Assembly (NCBI GenBank): GCA_000993275.1
Contig: LBVV01000002.1
Location: 23,194 to 70,764 of the forward strand
Source: a candidate division CPR2 bacterium GW2011_GWC2_39_10
GTDB taxonomy: Bacteria; Patescibacteriota; CPR2
DNA length: 47,571 bases
Reading direction: 5' to 3'
Shown: in pieces, positions 1 to 9,231 of the stretch
Numbering within the stretch: position 1 is the stretch's first letter
How the letters are laid out: every line of letters starts with the position of its first letter
Made by a program: the position numbers and the translations under genes
Notes under the pieces: model-generated
What the model saw: only the letters and a program-made list of their open reading frames with translations
Database searches by the model: none
Told to the model about the DNA's origin: nothing

Positions 1-413
1 GTAAGATGTCTTTCACTAAAAGTTATCTTGCCCAAACTAATACCCGTTGCCGAATCAAGCCTGCTAAACACCGGACTGGCCGTTTGACTGCCCCCTAAAG
101 CATTATTGCTAGAATCTTTTATGTCATACTTAAATGTGATTTCATTTGAATAGCTCCCTCCCCCAACGTACATAGGAATTTCATCAATAATTACCTGGTA
201 GGGGCCGGTTGTTTCTTGCCCATTAATAGGCGAAATAACTTTTGGCTCGAAATTTCCGCAACTGTTGGTCTCGGTTATTGAAAGTGTTTTATCTCCAACG
301 GATCCCAAAACATAACCGTAGGCGAATAATGAAAAAAGCATTGTTAAACAAACTATATAAGTAATTTCAACTAACAGGACCCTTTTATTATTTTTCTGTT
401 TTTTCTTTTTCAT
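1..413 (-). CDS. secreted or membrane-anchored protein, N-terminal part (cut by window edge)
   Basis: An open frame of 137 codons starts at ATG 413 and runs off the left edge. Its Shine-Dalgarno GGAGGG lies 3 bases upstream of the ATG, just after the stop of the metallopeptidase-like gene, so the two form one transcription unit. The N-terminus is Lys-rich (MKKKKQKNNKR) and is followed by one hydrophobic segment at about residues 13-36, as in a signal peptide or N-terminal anchor. The rest is Ser/Thr/Gly-rich and looks like an extracytoplasmic beta-sheet protein, with a single Cys at about residue 52. I do not recognise a family. Its neighbour also has an anchor and Ig-like repeats, so a surface role is inferred. 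Confidence 0.7.
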   Translation of the reverse strand, partial: MKKKKQKNNKRVLLVEITYIVCLTMLFSLFAYGYVLGSVGDKTLSITETNSCGNFEPKVISPINGQETTGPYQVIIDEIPMYVGGGSYSNEITFKYDIKDSSNNALGGSQTASPVFSRLDSATGISLGKITFSERHL

Positions 414-423
414 AAACCCTCCG

Positions 424-2403
424 CTAATCTTTATCCCAGTTATCGTTAATATTATTATCTTCTTTGGCTGTCGTAAAATCAATATCCATGTATCCCTTAT
501 TTCCGCTGGCGTCATAACCAAATATGGACAAGGTGTGTTGCTCTTGATCTGGACTAATCATTTTTCGTTTAATTTTAATATTTAGCTTATTGCCGTTAGC
601 GCTGCCTATCAACTTGCCGTCAAGATAGGCTTCCATTTTTGTAACCATAGTATTGTCAGTTGCCTCTGCTCGGATATAAAAACTTTTTTTGTGATGACTG
701 TGTTTTAGCGGACTTGTTACCGTTATCATGGGGGCTTGAGTGTCAATAACTCCATTTTTTGTGGTAATAGTGATTCTGGCTTCACCTTTATTATGCCTTA
801 GGTCCTCGGCAACCGCTTTAATAATATGAATACCATCAGCCAATTTTCTGGTATCCAGTAACGCAACGAACGGTCTTTTTTTATTATTATCCAATGATAC
901 GTTATCAATATAAAAGTCTACCGACCTTAGTTTAAAATTGTCCCAAGCTTTAACCTTAATTTCTGTCTTGCCCGTAATGGTATCTCCATCGTTTGGAGCT
1001 AATATGTCAATACCGGGAGGAAGCGTATCGTCCGAGTTGTCATTGTGGATAACAAAATCGACATTTTTTGAGACACAATTATCGTATATATCACATGCCT
1101 TAACACTTAAAAAATGCGGTCCGTTTTTGTAGTCCCCAGTGTTAAAATAGTATTCAAATATACCCGTTTTCGATGTGTATTTAAGGGTGCCATCGAGTGA
1201 AAGCTCTACATTTTTTATTGCCGTATTATCTGTAGCGCTAATCCGCGAAGTATAATATCCGGCAATGACTTCATTCTGAGTAGGCTTTAAGACTTGAAGT
1301 GACGGTGCGTCTTTGTCTTCCGGAAATGTTTCGCCGGTTAACTCGTAAATCCACTTTCGACTGGCAGGATCTGAAGGATACCCAACATTAGCTGCCGCGC
1401 CATGTTCCTTAAATGGAGAAAACAAGTATTTATAATCTTCAGCTAAAATTTCTTTATCACAATAATTCCAACCAGCGGAATAGTCGGGCTTTACTACTGC
1501 GCTGTTTAATGGTCGCAGTTGATAGTATTCGATGGGCAAAGGCTTATCATATAAAATTTGCTTGTCGTTTAAAATATAAAACAGTGTAAAATGATGGCCG
1601 TACTCATGCGAAAAAACGTTTTTGAAATCGTAATCAGTTTTGGCGATATAGGCATTGATGAAAATGGTGGAACCGACATTGGATATTATCCCATTGTCTA
1701 GGGTATATGATAATAAGGTTGCGCCGGTCCATGAAGCCGAGGCATCTTCAATAACAACTATGTTGTGTAAAGCGGCAATATCTCTTGGGCGCCAAAGTAA
1801 AGCTGATTTTAAATATTCTTTTATAACGGTTTCTTTGTCGCCATACTTGCCGGTGCTGTCAATAAAATTTAGCGAATCGGGTGAGTCCGGAATGGATGCG
1901 GCAATGGCGGCCGGAGTTTGGTTTAAGTAGTCTTGTTCGTAAAAAAGTATATTGCTTGTTATTTTAACGTCGGAGTAAAAGTACCATACAAGATTGCCTT
2001 TGCTGTTTATTGCGGTATTGTCCGTGCCGGTAACAGATCCGTTGGGATTATCGTTGTAAAGGGTTACATTTTCAAAAAAATTGGATGATTCAAGAGATGT
2101 TCTTATGGTGTCATATTTGCTTTGAGGGAGAGAAACAACATATGCAGAATTTAAATTCCCGATATCAATATTAGTAAAACCGGAAAGCAAGTATTTGACA
2201 TCCGAGTCTTTAATACCCGCTTTTGGTTGTGCCAGTAAACTTACTCTTCGATCGTATTTTTTGATTCCGGATGTAGAAATGGCGGTATTTAATATAAAAA
2301 AGGAAGCAATTAAAAGGCTACTAACAAAACTTAAGATGAATAAGCTTAAGATACCCTTTTTGACTCCCGAAGAGTTAGCCGGCAGCTTGATTTTTAATTT
2401 CAA
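424..2403 (-). CDS. membrane-anchored zinc-metallopeptidase-like protein with three Ig-like repeats
   Basis: The protein has 659 residues and a TTG start supported by GGGAGG about 6 bases upstream. Residues 17-42 form a hydrophobic N-terminal anchor or signal segment. An HExxH motif (HEYGH, residues 266-270) with a downstream EILAED segment (about 318-323) that could give the third zinc ligand suggests a gluzincin-type peptidase. From about residue 365 three repeats of roughly 90-100 residues follow, each opening with D-x-x-x-P and containing a 'DNT/DNF...V...DG/DN' core like bacterial Ig domains of extracellular proteins. A cell-surface protease or adhesion role is inferred. I cannot name an exact peptidase family, and the substrate is unknown. 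The gene shares a transcription unit with the truncated secreted protein at the window edge. Confidence 0.7.
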   Translation of the reverse strand: MKLKIKLPANSSGVKKGILSLFILSFVSSLLIASFFILNTAISTSGIKKYDRRVSLLAQPKAGIKDSDVKYLLSGFTNIDIGNLNSAYVVSLPQSKYDTIRTSLESSNFFENVTLYNDNPNGSVTGTDNTAINSKGNLVWYFYSDVKITSNILFYEQDYLNQTPAAIAASIPDSPDSLNFIDSTGKYGDKETVIKEYLKSALLWRPRDIAALHNIVVIEDASASWTGATLLSYTLDNGIISNVGSTIFINAYIAKTDYDFKNVFSHEYGHHFTLFYILNDKQILYDKPLPIEYYQLRPLNSAVVKPDYSAGWNYCDKEILAEDYKYLFSPFKEHGAAANVGYPSDPASRKWIYELTGETFPEDKDAPSLQVLKPTQNEVIAGYYTSRISATDNTAIKNVELSLDGTLKYTSKTGIFEYYFNTGDYKNGPHFLSVKACDIYDNCVSKNVDFVIHNDNSDDTLPPGIDILAPNDGDTITGKTEIKVKAWDNFKLRSVDFYIDNVSLDNNKKRPFVALLDTRKLADGIHIIKAVAEDLRHNKGEARITITTKNGVIDTQAPMITVTSPLKHSHHKKSFYIRAEATDNTMVTKMEAYLDGKLIGSANGNKLNIKIKRKMISPDQEQHTLSIFGYDASGNKGYMDIDFTTAKEDNNINDNWDKD

Positions 2404-2435
2404 ATTTCCCTCCCAAGATTAGTCCCGATAGTAAT

Positions 2436-2464
2436 AAGTTAATGAAATTTTAAGCTATTGTCAA
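2436..2464 (-). promoter_or_regulatory. candidate sigma-70 promoter for the metallopeptidase-like gene
   Basis: The minus strand has a perfect -35 TTGACA (2459-2464), 17 bases, then TAACTT (2436-2441), a weak -10. It lies between the secA stop and the TTG start at 2403, with a predicted leader of about 25 bases that carries the Shine-Dalgarno. Confidence 0.5.
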
Positions 2465-2474
2465 GAATCACCGG

Positions 2475-5051
2475 TTATTTGCCGCAACATTTTTTAAATT
2501 TTTTACCGCTTCCGCAAAGACAAAGATCGTTTCTTCCGACCTTTTCGCCGTGATTAAGTTTCTTTGTTTTTTGAGGCGCGTCTTTTGACCTGCCAACAGA
2601 TGACTTTTTAGCGGCTTTAGTAAGTTCCGTTTCGGTAGATTCGGCCGGCCACTCCCTTTCAATTACAACTTTATAGATGTTATAAACCACCTCGGATTTG
2701 ATGGCCGAAAGGAAGGATTGAAACATGGTGTAGGCTTCATTTTTATATTCTACCAAGGGATCTTTTTGGCCATAGCCCCTTAAACCAATGCCCTCTCTTA
2801 GCCTATCCATGGCGTCCAAGTGATCAATCCAAAGCCCATCGATCGTTCTTAAATATATAGCTTTTTCAAGAACCCTCATTAGTTCCGAGGATTGTGCGTC
2901 TTCCTTGCTTTTATAGGCCTCAAGAGCAGATTCCTTTAAGATTTCTTTGATTGAATGGGCAGATGCATTTTCAATGGTTTTCTTTAATGACTCCGGTAGT
3001 GGCAAAATACCGTTTACAGATTCAAAAATCTTTTCCTGAACTCTATCCTCGGATAAGCTTTCGTGGGCGTCAACAATTTTCTCTATTTCATCCTTAATCA
3101 TTCCCAAAATTTCCTTTTTAAGGTTTTTGGATTCTAAGATTTCCTTTCTTTTAGAATAAGTAAATTCGCGATGCTTGTTCATAACATCGTCGTATTCCAC
3201 CAGATGCTTTCTAATGTCAAAATTATGGCCCTCTACCTTTTTCTGGGCAGACTCTAAGGATTTAGTAACCATTTTGTTTTCAATGGGTTGATTGTCCGGA
3301 AGTCCAAAAGTGTCCATAATTTTAATGACTCTTTCAGATCCGAATATGCGCATTAAATCATCCTCCAAACAAACATAAAACTGAGATGATCCGGGGTCGC
3401 CCTGTCTTCCGGAGCGGCCTCTTAACTGGTTGTCAATTCTTCTGGATTCATGTCTTTCCGTGCCTATAACGGTAAGCCCTCCAAGGCTCGAAACTCCTTC
3501 TTCGAGCACAATATCAGTTCCTCTGCCGGCCATGTTGGTCGCAACCGTAACTGCTCCTTTTTTGCCGGCTTCGGAAATTATCAACGCTTCCCTTTCATGG
3601 TTTTTAGCATTAAGAAGCTCATGTTTAATACCGGATTTTAATAACAGATGCGATAAAAGCTCGTTGTCTTCGATGGAGATTGTGCCAACCAATACCGGCT
3701 GTCCTTTCTTATTCCTTGCTTTAATATCCTCAACGACGGCATTAAATTTAGCCTGTTTGTTTTTGTAGATTTTGTCGTTTAAGTCCTTTCTAATCATATT
3801 TTTATTAGTAGGAACAATAACAACATCAAGTTTGTATATTTTGGCAAACTCTTCGGCTTCAGTTGCAGCCGTACCTGTCATACCCGATAATTTATTGTAT
3901 ATTCTGAAATAATTTTGAAAAGAAATGGTGGCAAGAGTTAGGCTTTCTTGTTTAATTTCCACGCCCTCCTTTGCCTCTATGGCTTGATGAAGTCCTTCGG
4001 AATAACGTCTTCCGAACATTAAACGTCCCGTAAACTCGTCAACAATAATTATTTCTCCATCCTTAACAATGTACTCTTTATCTTTTTTATATAAAGCCTC
4101 GGCTCTTAAGGCTTGCTCGATATGATGAACTGTTTCAATGCCATGGCTTTCGTAAATATTTTCAACGCCAAGCATCTTTTCCAATTTTGATATTCCTTCA
4201 TCGGAGAGGGAAACTGCTTTCATTTTTTCGTCAATTTTATAGTCATCTTGGGGCTTTAGCTGTCTAACCATTTTCGAAAATTCATAATACTTATCGGTTG
4301 CCTGTTCTGCGGGAGCCGAAATAATAAGCGGTGTTCTTGCTTCGTCAATTAAGATTGAGTCAACTTCGTCGACTATCGCAAAATTTAATTTTCGCTGAAC
4401 CATTTGTTCGGTATTTTGCACCATATTGTCTCTTAGGTAATCAAAACCAAATTCATTATTTGTGCCATACGTAACATCGGCGAGGTAAGCTTCTTTTCTG
4501 GACACCGGACGCAGGTTTTTAGTTCGATCATCAATGGAACTTGGATCTTCATATTCTTCGTCATATAAAAAAGATTGTTCGTGAACTATGCATCCGATGG
4601 ATAGTCCTAAAACCTTAAATATGCGACCGTTCCAACCGGTGTCCCTTTTTGCCAGATAATCGTTAACGGTAACTACGTGGACGCCTTTTCCTTCCAAGCC
4701 GTTAAGGTACGAAGCTAACGTTGCTACCAAAGTTTTTCCCTCACCGGTTTTCATTTCGGCAATTTTGCCCTGATTTAAGACAATGCCGCCTATTAGCTGA
4801 ACATCGTAATGTCTTTGCCCTAGAGTTCTTTTTGAGGCTTCTCTAACCAATGCAAAAGCTTCCGGCAGTATGTCTTCTAAGCTTTCGCCTTTTTTCAGAC
4901 GTTCTTTAAAAACATCTGTTTCTTTCTTCAAATCCTCATCCGTTATTTTTTTATACTTTTCTTCCAGACTGTTAATTTTTTCAACAGTAGGCTGCAGGCG
5001 TTTTATTTCTTTTGCATTCGGGTCGCCAAATAGTGTATTTAATATGGTCAT
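2475..5051 (-). CDS. secA: preprotein translocase ATPase SecA
   Basis: SecA is the ATPase motor that pushes unfolded preproteins through SecYEG at the cytoplasmic membrane. The 858-residue protein is full length. Visible features are Walker A GEGKT (about 103-107), the DEAD-box-like [32 protein letters not shown], the helicase motif [12 protein letters not shown], and [13 protein letters not shown]. The C-terminus has the SEC-C zinc motif [13 protein letters not shown], which normally binds SecB or ribosomes. The start is preceded by AGGAG. It is the last gene of a serS-hpf-small ORF-secA run. No terminator is visible after the stop. Identification is secure. Confidence 0.98.
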   Translation of the reverse strand: MTILNTLFGDPNAKEIKRLQPTVEKINSLEEKYKKITDEDLKKETDVFKERLKKGESLEDILPEAFALVREASKRTLGQRHYDVQLIGGIVLNQGKIAEMKTGEGKTLVATLASYLNGLEGKGVHVVTVNDYLAKRDTGWNGRIFKVLGLSIGCIVHEQSFLYDEEYEDPSSIDDRTKNLRPVSRKEAYLADVTYGTNNEFGFDYLRDNMVQNTEQMVQRKLNFAIVDEVDSILIDEARTPLIISAPAEQATDKYYEFSKMVRQLKPQDDYKIDEKMKAVSLSDEGISKLEKMLGVENIYESHGIETVHHIEQALRAEALYKKDKEYIVKDGEIIIVDEFTGRLMFGRRYSEGLHQAIEAKEGVEIKQESLTLATISFQNYFRIYNKLSGMTGTAATEAEEFAKIYKLDVVIVPTNKNMIRKDLNDKIYKNKQAKFNAVVEDIKARNKKGQPVLVGTISIEDNELLSHLLLKSGIKHELLNAKNHEREALIISEAGKKGAVTVATNMAGRGTDIVLEEGVSSLGGLTVIGTERHESRRIDNQLRGRSGRQGDPGSSQFYVCLEDDLMRIFGSERVIKIMDTFGLPDNQPIENKMVTKSLESAQKKVEGHNFDIRKHLVEYDDVMNKHREFTYSKRKEILESKNLKKEILGMIKDEIEKIVDAHESLSEDRVQEKIFESVNGILPLPESLKKTIENASAHSIKEILKESALEAYKSKEDAQSSELMRVLEKAIYLRTIDGLWIDHLDAMDRLREGIGLRGYGQKDPLVEYKNEAYTMFQSFLSAIKSEVVYNIYKVVIEREWPAESTETELTKAAKKSSVGRSKDAPQKTKKLNHGEKVGRNDLCLCGSGKKFKKCCGK

Positions 5052-5071
5052 TAAGTTTTAAACTCCTAAAA

Positions 5072-5329
5072 TTATATTTCCGCTTCGCCGGCCAATGCGT
5101 CCACCTTTAAATTGTCAGACTGGGCCATTTTGTAGCTGTTTTCGTATGCGTTTATATCTACGTAAATTGGTTCATTATTTGTTGCCGGCGGTTCCGGCAT
5201 GTTTGCAGCAGGCGGCGTTGCCGCAATATTCTCGGAAGCTATTTGTTCGATGGTAGGGGCAGGAGCGGCTTCATAAGCTTCGATTCGAGGGGTTTGTTCT
5301 TCATCGCCAAATTTTATTTCTTCGTCCAT
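5072..5329 (-). CDS. small acidic, Pro/Ala-rich, probably disordered protein
   Basis: This 85-residue ORF lies between hpf and secA. Its ATG overlaps the hpf stop (TAATG), and its Shine-Dalgarno AGGAGG lies inside the last hpf codons, so translation is probably coupled. The sequence is acidic and rich in Pro, Ala and Asn (PAPTIEQ, TPPAANMPEPPATNNEP) with no hydrophobic segment, which suggests intrinsic disorder. A short C-terminal stretch (YVDINAYENSYKMAQ) looks more ordered. I recognise no family. Its position next to hpf and secA makes a ribosome- or translocase-related role possible, but that is a guess. Confidence 0.7.
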   Translation of the reverse strand: MDEEIKFGDEEQTPRIEAYEAAPAPTIEQIASENIAATPPAANMPEPPATNNEPIYVDINAYENSYKMAQSDNLKVDALAGEAEI

Positions 5330-5679
5330 TATTTCCTCCTAGTTAAAATACCTTTTATAATTTCTCGATATTTACCGCCAGAAATTTTATCTTTTTTTTG
5401 TCTTTCCAAATTAATTTTTGCTCTTTCCATAGCAATGTCGATAGCGGAATGCATTTCATCCCTCGATTCTTTAATGATAATATCTTTACCCGGCCTATCT
5501 ATAATAATTTCCGCCGTATTAATAGAGCCTTTTCTGTGATGACCATCATCTACAGACAAAATCACCTGAACTCTATTTATTCTTGCATCATACTTGGAAA
5601 GCTTATTGGCTTTCTCTTTAACAAAATTTTCAAGAGAATCCGTTAACTCAAAGTCTTTGCCGGTAATTGAAATGTTCAT
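5329..5679 (-). CDS. hpf: ribosome hibernation promoting factor (short HPF/YfiA family)
   Basis: This 116-residue protein fits the short HPF/RaiA family, which binds in the decoding region of the 30S subunit and silences ribosomes under stress. The N-terminus MNISITGKDFELTDSLENFVKEKANKLSKY and the later 'EIIIDRPGKDIIIKE...DMHSAIDIAMERAKINLERQ' follow the family's beta-alpha-beta-beta-beta-alpha pattern. There is no C-terminal dimerisation domain, so it is not a long HPF. It starts 10 bases after the serS stop, with AGGAGG-like spacing, and overlaps the next ORF by one base. Confidence 0.93.
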   Translation of the reverse strand: MNISITGKDFELTDSLENFVKEKANKLSKYDARINRVQVILSVDDGHHRKGSINTAEIIIDRPGKDIIIKESRDEMHSAIDIAMERAKINLERQKKDKISGGKYREIIKGILTRRK

Positions 5680-5689
5680 TAACTTCCTC

Positions 5690-6961
5690 CTATCTTTTTA
5701 TAATTTTATCAAAACCCAAATACTTTACCAATGCTTCCGGCATATTAATGCTGCCGTCTTTTTGCTGATAATTTTCAAAGATTGCAATTAAAATTCTGGG
5801 TGAAGCGATCATGGTGTTGTTTAGAGCATATGGGTGAACCAGTTTTCCCTCCCTTGTTTTATATCTAATGTTTAGCCTTCTTGTCTGCCAGTCGGTAAAA
5901 TTTGAATCGGAATGGGTTTCCCCGTAAGCATTTCTTGCGGGCATCCACGTTTCTAAGTCATACATGGCATATTTACCGGCTCCCATGTCGCCGGTTGCAA
6001 TGGATAATACTCTATGCGTCAACTGAAGCTCCGTAAGCATTTCTTCGGCTGTTTCCCTAAGTTGTTCCAGCCATTTCATAGACTCGCCCAAATCAGCCGT
6101 GCAAAGAATGACTTGCTCTACTTTCATAAATTCATGAAGCCGATAAGCGCCTCTCGTATCTTTTCCATAACTACCCACTTCCGATCTGTAACATTGCGAG
6201 AAACCGCATAACTTAATTGGTAACTCTGCCTCATCCAAAATTTTGTTGGCATTGTATGCAAGTAAAGACGGCTCAGCCGTACCTACAAGGTACAGAGGGT
6301 CTTTTAAACACTCATCTTTATCCGTTCCCGCATTTGCCACCTGGTATGTTTCCGTTTTGGCAAAAGGAAACTGACCACTTCCGGTTAAGGCAAATTCTCT
6401 AACTAAGGTTGGCGGTATCATTAACGTAAAACCTTTTCGTTTTAGTTTGTCCAAGGCCATCCACATAAGAGCCATTTGCAGAAGAACAGCTTCATTTTTT
6501 AAATAATATCCCCTAAAGCCGGAAACATTTGTTCCCTCAAGAAAATCGATTAGATCCAAGTTTTTAGCAAGTTCAATATGATCTAAAATGGGAAAGTCAA
6601 ATTTAGGAAGTTCTCCCCATTTCGATACTTCTTTGTTGGCAGATTCGTCACCAACGGGACTGTCAGGCGAAGGGATATTGGGGACTCTAAGCATTAAATC
6701 CTCAAACTGATCCTGAATTTTTCTTAGTTCGCCCTCTTTCTTGGTTAATTCCTCTTTTATTTTCTTTATCTTTTCAATTTCTTCTTTAGACGGTCTTTTA
6801 TCGGATTTTTTTTCGGACCTTAAATTATCTACTTCTTTTATTAGCTCAACTCTTTTCATATCGAGTTCAAGAAGTGCATCAATATCTACGTCCATCTCTT
6901 TAAGGTTGACGGCCTTTTTAACCAAATCCCTATTTTCACGAATAAATTTAATGTCTAGCAT
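5690..6961 (-). CDS. serS: seryl-tRNA synthetase
   Basis: A 423-residue class II synthetase that charges tRNA-Ser. The N-terminal coiled-coil tRNA-binding arm (about residues 30-105, Lys/Glu-rich) is followed by the catalytic core. Motif 2 appears as CYRSEVGSYGKDTRGAYRLHEFMKVEQV and motif 3 as ALNNTMIASPRILIAIFENYQ. The start MLDIKFIRENRDLVKKAV is typical, and AAGGG lies 7-8 bases upstream. It is the first gene of the run serS-hpf-small ORF-secA. The 78-base gap upstream has an AT-rich TATTAT element but no clear -35, so no promoter is called. Confidence 0.97.
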   Translation of the reverse strand: MLDIKFIRENRDLVKKAVNLKEMDVDIDALLELDMKRVELIKEVDNLRSEKKSDKRPSKEEIEKIKKIKEELTKKEGELRKIQDQFEDLMLRVPNIPSPDSPVGDESANKEVSKWGELPKFDFPILDHIELAKNLDLIDFLEGTNVSGFRGYYLKNEAVLLQMALMWMALDKLKRKGFTLMIPPTLVREFALTGSGQFPFAKTETYQVANAGTDKDECLKDPLYLVGTAEPSLLAYNANKILDEAELPIKLCGFSQCYRSEVGSYGKDTRGAYRLHEFMKVEQVILCTADLGESMKWLEQLRETAEEMLTELQLTHRVLSIATGDMGAGKYAMYDLETWMPARNAYGETHSDSNFTDWQTRRLNIRYKTREGKLVHPYALNNTMIASPRILIAIFENYQQKDGSINMPEALVKYLGFDKIIKR

Positions 6962-7039
6962 AAAAATTTCCCTTTCATAAACATAATATCAAAAAATAGG
7001 TTTAATATAAAGGTTAATTGAGAGATTTTGAGATAATTA

Positions 7040-8584
7040 CTATTTTATGGCTTCAAATATTCTATATAAGACAAATTCTTTTTCTAGTGAACCTAAAAAC
7101 CAACCAGCTTTGGGACCAAAATTTTTTCCCAAAAATATGACGTATATAGCACTAAAGGCTTCTTTCGGATCAATATTTGTAACTTTTTTCGTGTCGTGTA
7201 TAATTTCATGAATTTCATGGCCATTCCATTCGCCTTTGTTCAATTTTTGAGCCAAACTACTAAGAAAATTTTTCTGTTCAGATGATAGTGATATGTCTTG
7301 AGGCATACTTTTACTTACTTCAAATTTAAACTGTTCCGGAGCAAAATTTGTCAGCCATTTTTCGGCATAGGCTATCCTTCTCTTTATTTCATTTTTTTCA
7401 TTGGTATCAAGAGGAGTGCCTTTTTCAGCTTCCGCTTCTTTGTAGACATCAACTCTTGGTAATTGGATTGAATATGCCAATTTGGCAAATCTTGGTCTAT
7501 AGCCGGTGAAAGGTTTCCCTTCTGTCTGGGAATATTCAGCCACTTTTGCAAGGTCCGGATGTGTTTGTGGATCTTTATAAGCCAAGATTGCCTTGTCATA
7601 CTCATCAAAAAGATTAGGAATTGTTACTCCGGAAGGATTAAACTCTATCGTTCTTTTGGGGTTTCTAATCATCATAAAGCGGGTAATTTCGGGAGGAAGA
7701 AGCTCCGCAATATCTTTAGCATTTGCACCAAGACCTTTTGATCCACTCATTTTCTTGCCATCAAGCAAAAAGAATTCATATGGGATATCGTATGGTGGTT
7801 GATAATTAAAAATTTCTCTAGCAATATGATTGCCTACGTCTCTTGTTCCCGTTGCCGCTGAATGGTCTTTACCTGCACCCTCAATTGTAATGCCAATCGT
7901 CATCCATTTAGCCGGCCATTCAACTTTATAGGGCATCTTGCCTGTTCCGCCAAAAGGAGAAATTTTCCCTTTGTAAGAACATCCCGTCGCCCAATCAACC
8001 ATTTCTGGCTCACAAACAAAGGTAACTTCTTCTCCGTCCCATTCAATAGTTTTTGTGGTACCGATTTTCCCACATTTAGGACAGACAGGATGAAACGGAT
8101 ACCAATCATGGCCCTTATCTGACCTTCCAATTTTTTTATAGATATCTCTAATTTTTTCTACATTATCGAGAGCCAACTTAATTGCTTTATCCATCTTGCC
8201 AGACACATAAAGTTCATAGGCTGAAATCATTTTCGGCTTTGCGCCCACAATCTGCATTGTTTTCATAAAATCCTGGGCGAAAAAATCTGCCAGACTTTTT
8301 CCTTTTATTTCTGATGGTATCGAGCGCATGGGCATGCCCATGTAGGGAAGATATTTTTCAGCATCTAAATAAATCGGCAGCCCATCCATTGGATCAAAAT
8401 CATCGATAATAAAAGTGAAATTGGACTTGATTTTATGCGCATCAAGTGCTTTTTTCACGGCATCGTGAATAATTAATCCTCTTAGAGAGCCAATATGAGC
8501 ATAGCCGGATGCGGTCCACCCATCATCAATCCATTGGAACCCCTTATTCTTTACATCTTCAGCTATTTGATCTGCCCAAAACAT
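7040..8584 (-). CDS. lysS: lysyl-tRNA synthetase, class I (archaeal type)
   Basis: A 514-residue class I LysRS that charges tRNA-Lys. It is unrelated in fold to the class II LysRS of most bacteria. The HIGH-type motif is HIGSLRG (about residues 30-36) and the KMSKS-type motif is KMSGSKG (about 277-283). A zinc-finger insertion has CPKCG and a later C..C (CEP...GCSYKG). The C-terminal helical anticodon-binding part is present. No class II lysS is in the window. AGAGGA lies 6 bases before the ATG. The gene sits 18 bases after the greA terminator-like hairpin and has no obvious promoter of its own, so it may depend on read-through. Confidence 0.95.
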   Translation of the reverse strand: MFWADQIAEDVKNKGFQWIDDGWTASGYAHIGSLRGLIIHDAVKKALDAHKIKSNFTFIIDDFDPMDGLPIYLDAEKYLPYMGMPMRSIPSEIKGKSLADFFAQDFMKTMQIVGAKPKMISAYELYVSGKMDKAIKLALDNVEKIRDIYKKIGRSDKGHDWYPFHPVCPKCGKIGTTKTIEWDGEEVTFVCEPEMVDWATGCSYKGKISPFGGTGKMPYKVEWPAKWMTIGITIEGAGKDHSAATGTRDVGNHIAREIFNYQPPYDIPYEFFLLDGKKMSGSKGLGANAKDIAELLPPEITRFMMIRNPKRTIEFNPSGVTIPNLFDEYDKAILAYKDPQTHPDLAKVAEYSQTEGKPFTGYRPRFAKLAYSIQLPRVDVYKEAEAEKGTPLDTNEKNEIKRRIAYAEKWLTNFAPEQFKFEVSKSMPQDISLSSEQKNFLSSLAQKLNKGEWNGHEIHEIIHDTKKVTNIDPKEAFSAIYVIFLGKNFGPKAGWFLGSLEKEFVLYRIFEAIK

Positions 8585-8602
8585 TTGATCCTCTTCTTAA
8601 AA

Positions 8603-8618
8603 CCCCGCAAATGCGGGG
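8603..8618 (-). terminator. hairpin after greA (intrinsic terminator or attenuator before lysS)
   Basis: The perfect 6-bp stem CCCCGC/GCGGGG has a 4-base loop. On the minus strand it is followed by only TTTT and then the lysS Shine-Dalgarno. The short T tract suggests a leaky terminator that partly separates greA from lysS. Confidence 0.65.
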
Positions 8619-8624
8619 CTTGAA

Positions 8625-9086
8625 TTACTCTATATTAGTTATTCTATAACGAATTACTCCGGCCGGAACTGTTACTTCTATTTCCTCGCCAGTTTTCTTG
8701 CCTATTAAAGCTTTGCCAATTGGTGATTCATAGGAAATCATACCGTTAACGGGATCGGCTTCATGAGCGCCGACAATTTTAAACCTTTCTGCGCCGCCCT
8801 CAACCTCAACATGGACAGTACTTCCAATGTCCACGGAACCGGTATTGCTATTCTTTTCCTTAATGATAGCACTCTTAATTATGAATTCCAATTCGGCAAT
8901 TTTGCCTTCCGTAAATGCCTGTTGATTTTTGGCTGCCTCGTATTCGGAATTTTCGGATAAATCTCCAAATTCCTTTGCCTCTTTAATCCTAATGGCAACC
9001 TCATGTCTTGTTTCTTCTTTTAATTTTTTTAACTCAGCTTTTAATTTTTCCAAGCCTTCTTTGGTTAGGATAATTTTCTTTTGCAT
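8625..9086 (-). CDS. greA: transcription elongation factor GreA
   Basis: GreA enters the RNA polymerase secondary channel and stimulates cleavage of backtracked transcripts. With the ATG at 9086 the protein has 153 residues, close to the family norm. The N-terminal coiled coil carries the acidic tip (DLSENSEYEAAK), and the C-terminal FKBP-like domain ends with 'ESPIGKALIGKKTGEEIEV'. I chose 9086 over an in-frame start at 9104 because AGGTG lies 7 bases before it. A strong promoter and a hairpin follow lie upstream and downstream respectively, so it is largely monocistronic. Confidence 0.96.
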   Translation of the reverse strand: MQKKIILTKEGLEKLKAELKKLKEETRHEVAIRIKEAKEFGDLSENSEYEAAKNQQAFTEGKIAELEFIIKSAIIKEKNSNTGSVDIGSTVHVEVEGGAERFKIVGAHEADPVNGMISYESPIGKALIGKKTGEEIEVTVPAGVIRYRITNIE

Positions 9087-9173
9087 TTTTATCACCTCTA
9101 ACATTATAAGTAAATAATAAGAAAACGAGCCCTAAAGCTCACTTTATATACAATTATATGTAACTTGTTTTAA

Positions 9174-9202
9174 ATTATATCAGTCAAAAAACCAACGGTC
9201 AA
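9174..9202 (-). promoter_or_regulatory. sigma-70 promoter of greA
   Basis: The minus strand has TTGACC (9197-9202), a 17-base spacer, and a perfect TATAAT (9174-9179). The predicted transcript starts near 9167 and leaves a leader of about 80 bases that contains a small GAGC/GCTC hairpin at 9128-9141. Confidence 0.8.
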
Positions 9203-9231
9203 GTAAAAATTGTTTTAAATTAAATGTTATT

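Noticed and set aside
1655-1930. 91-codon plus-strand ORF inside the metallopeptidase-like gene
   Set aside because: It is antisense to a protein with clear domains, has no ribosome-binding site, and its translation shows no family pattern.
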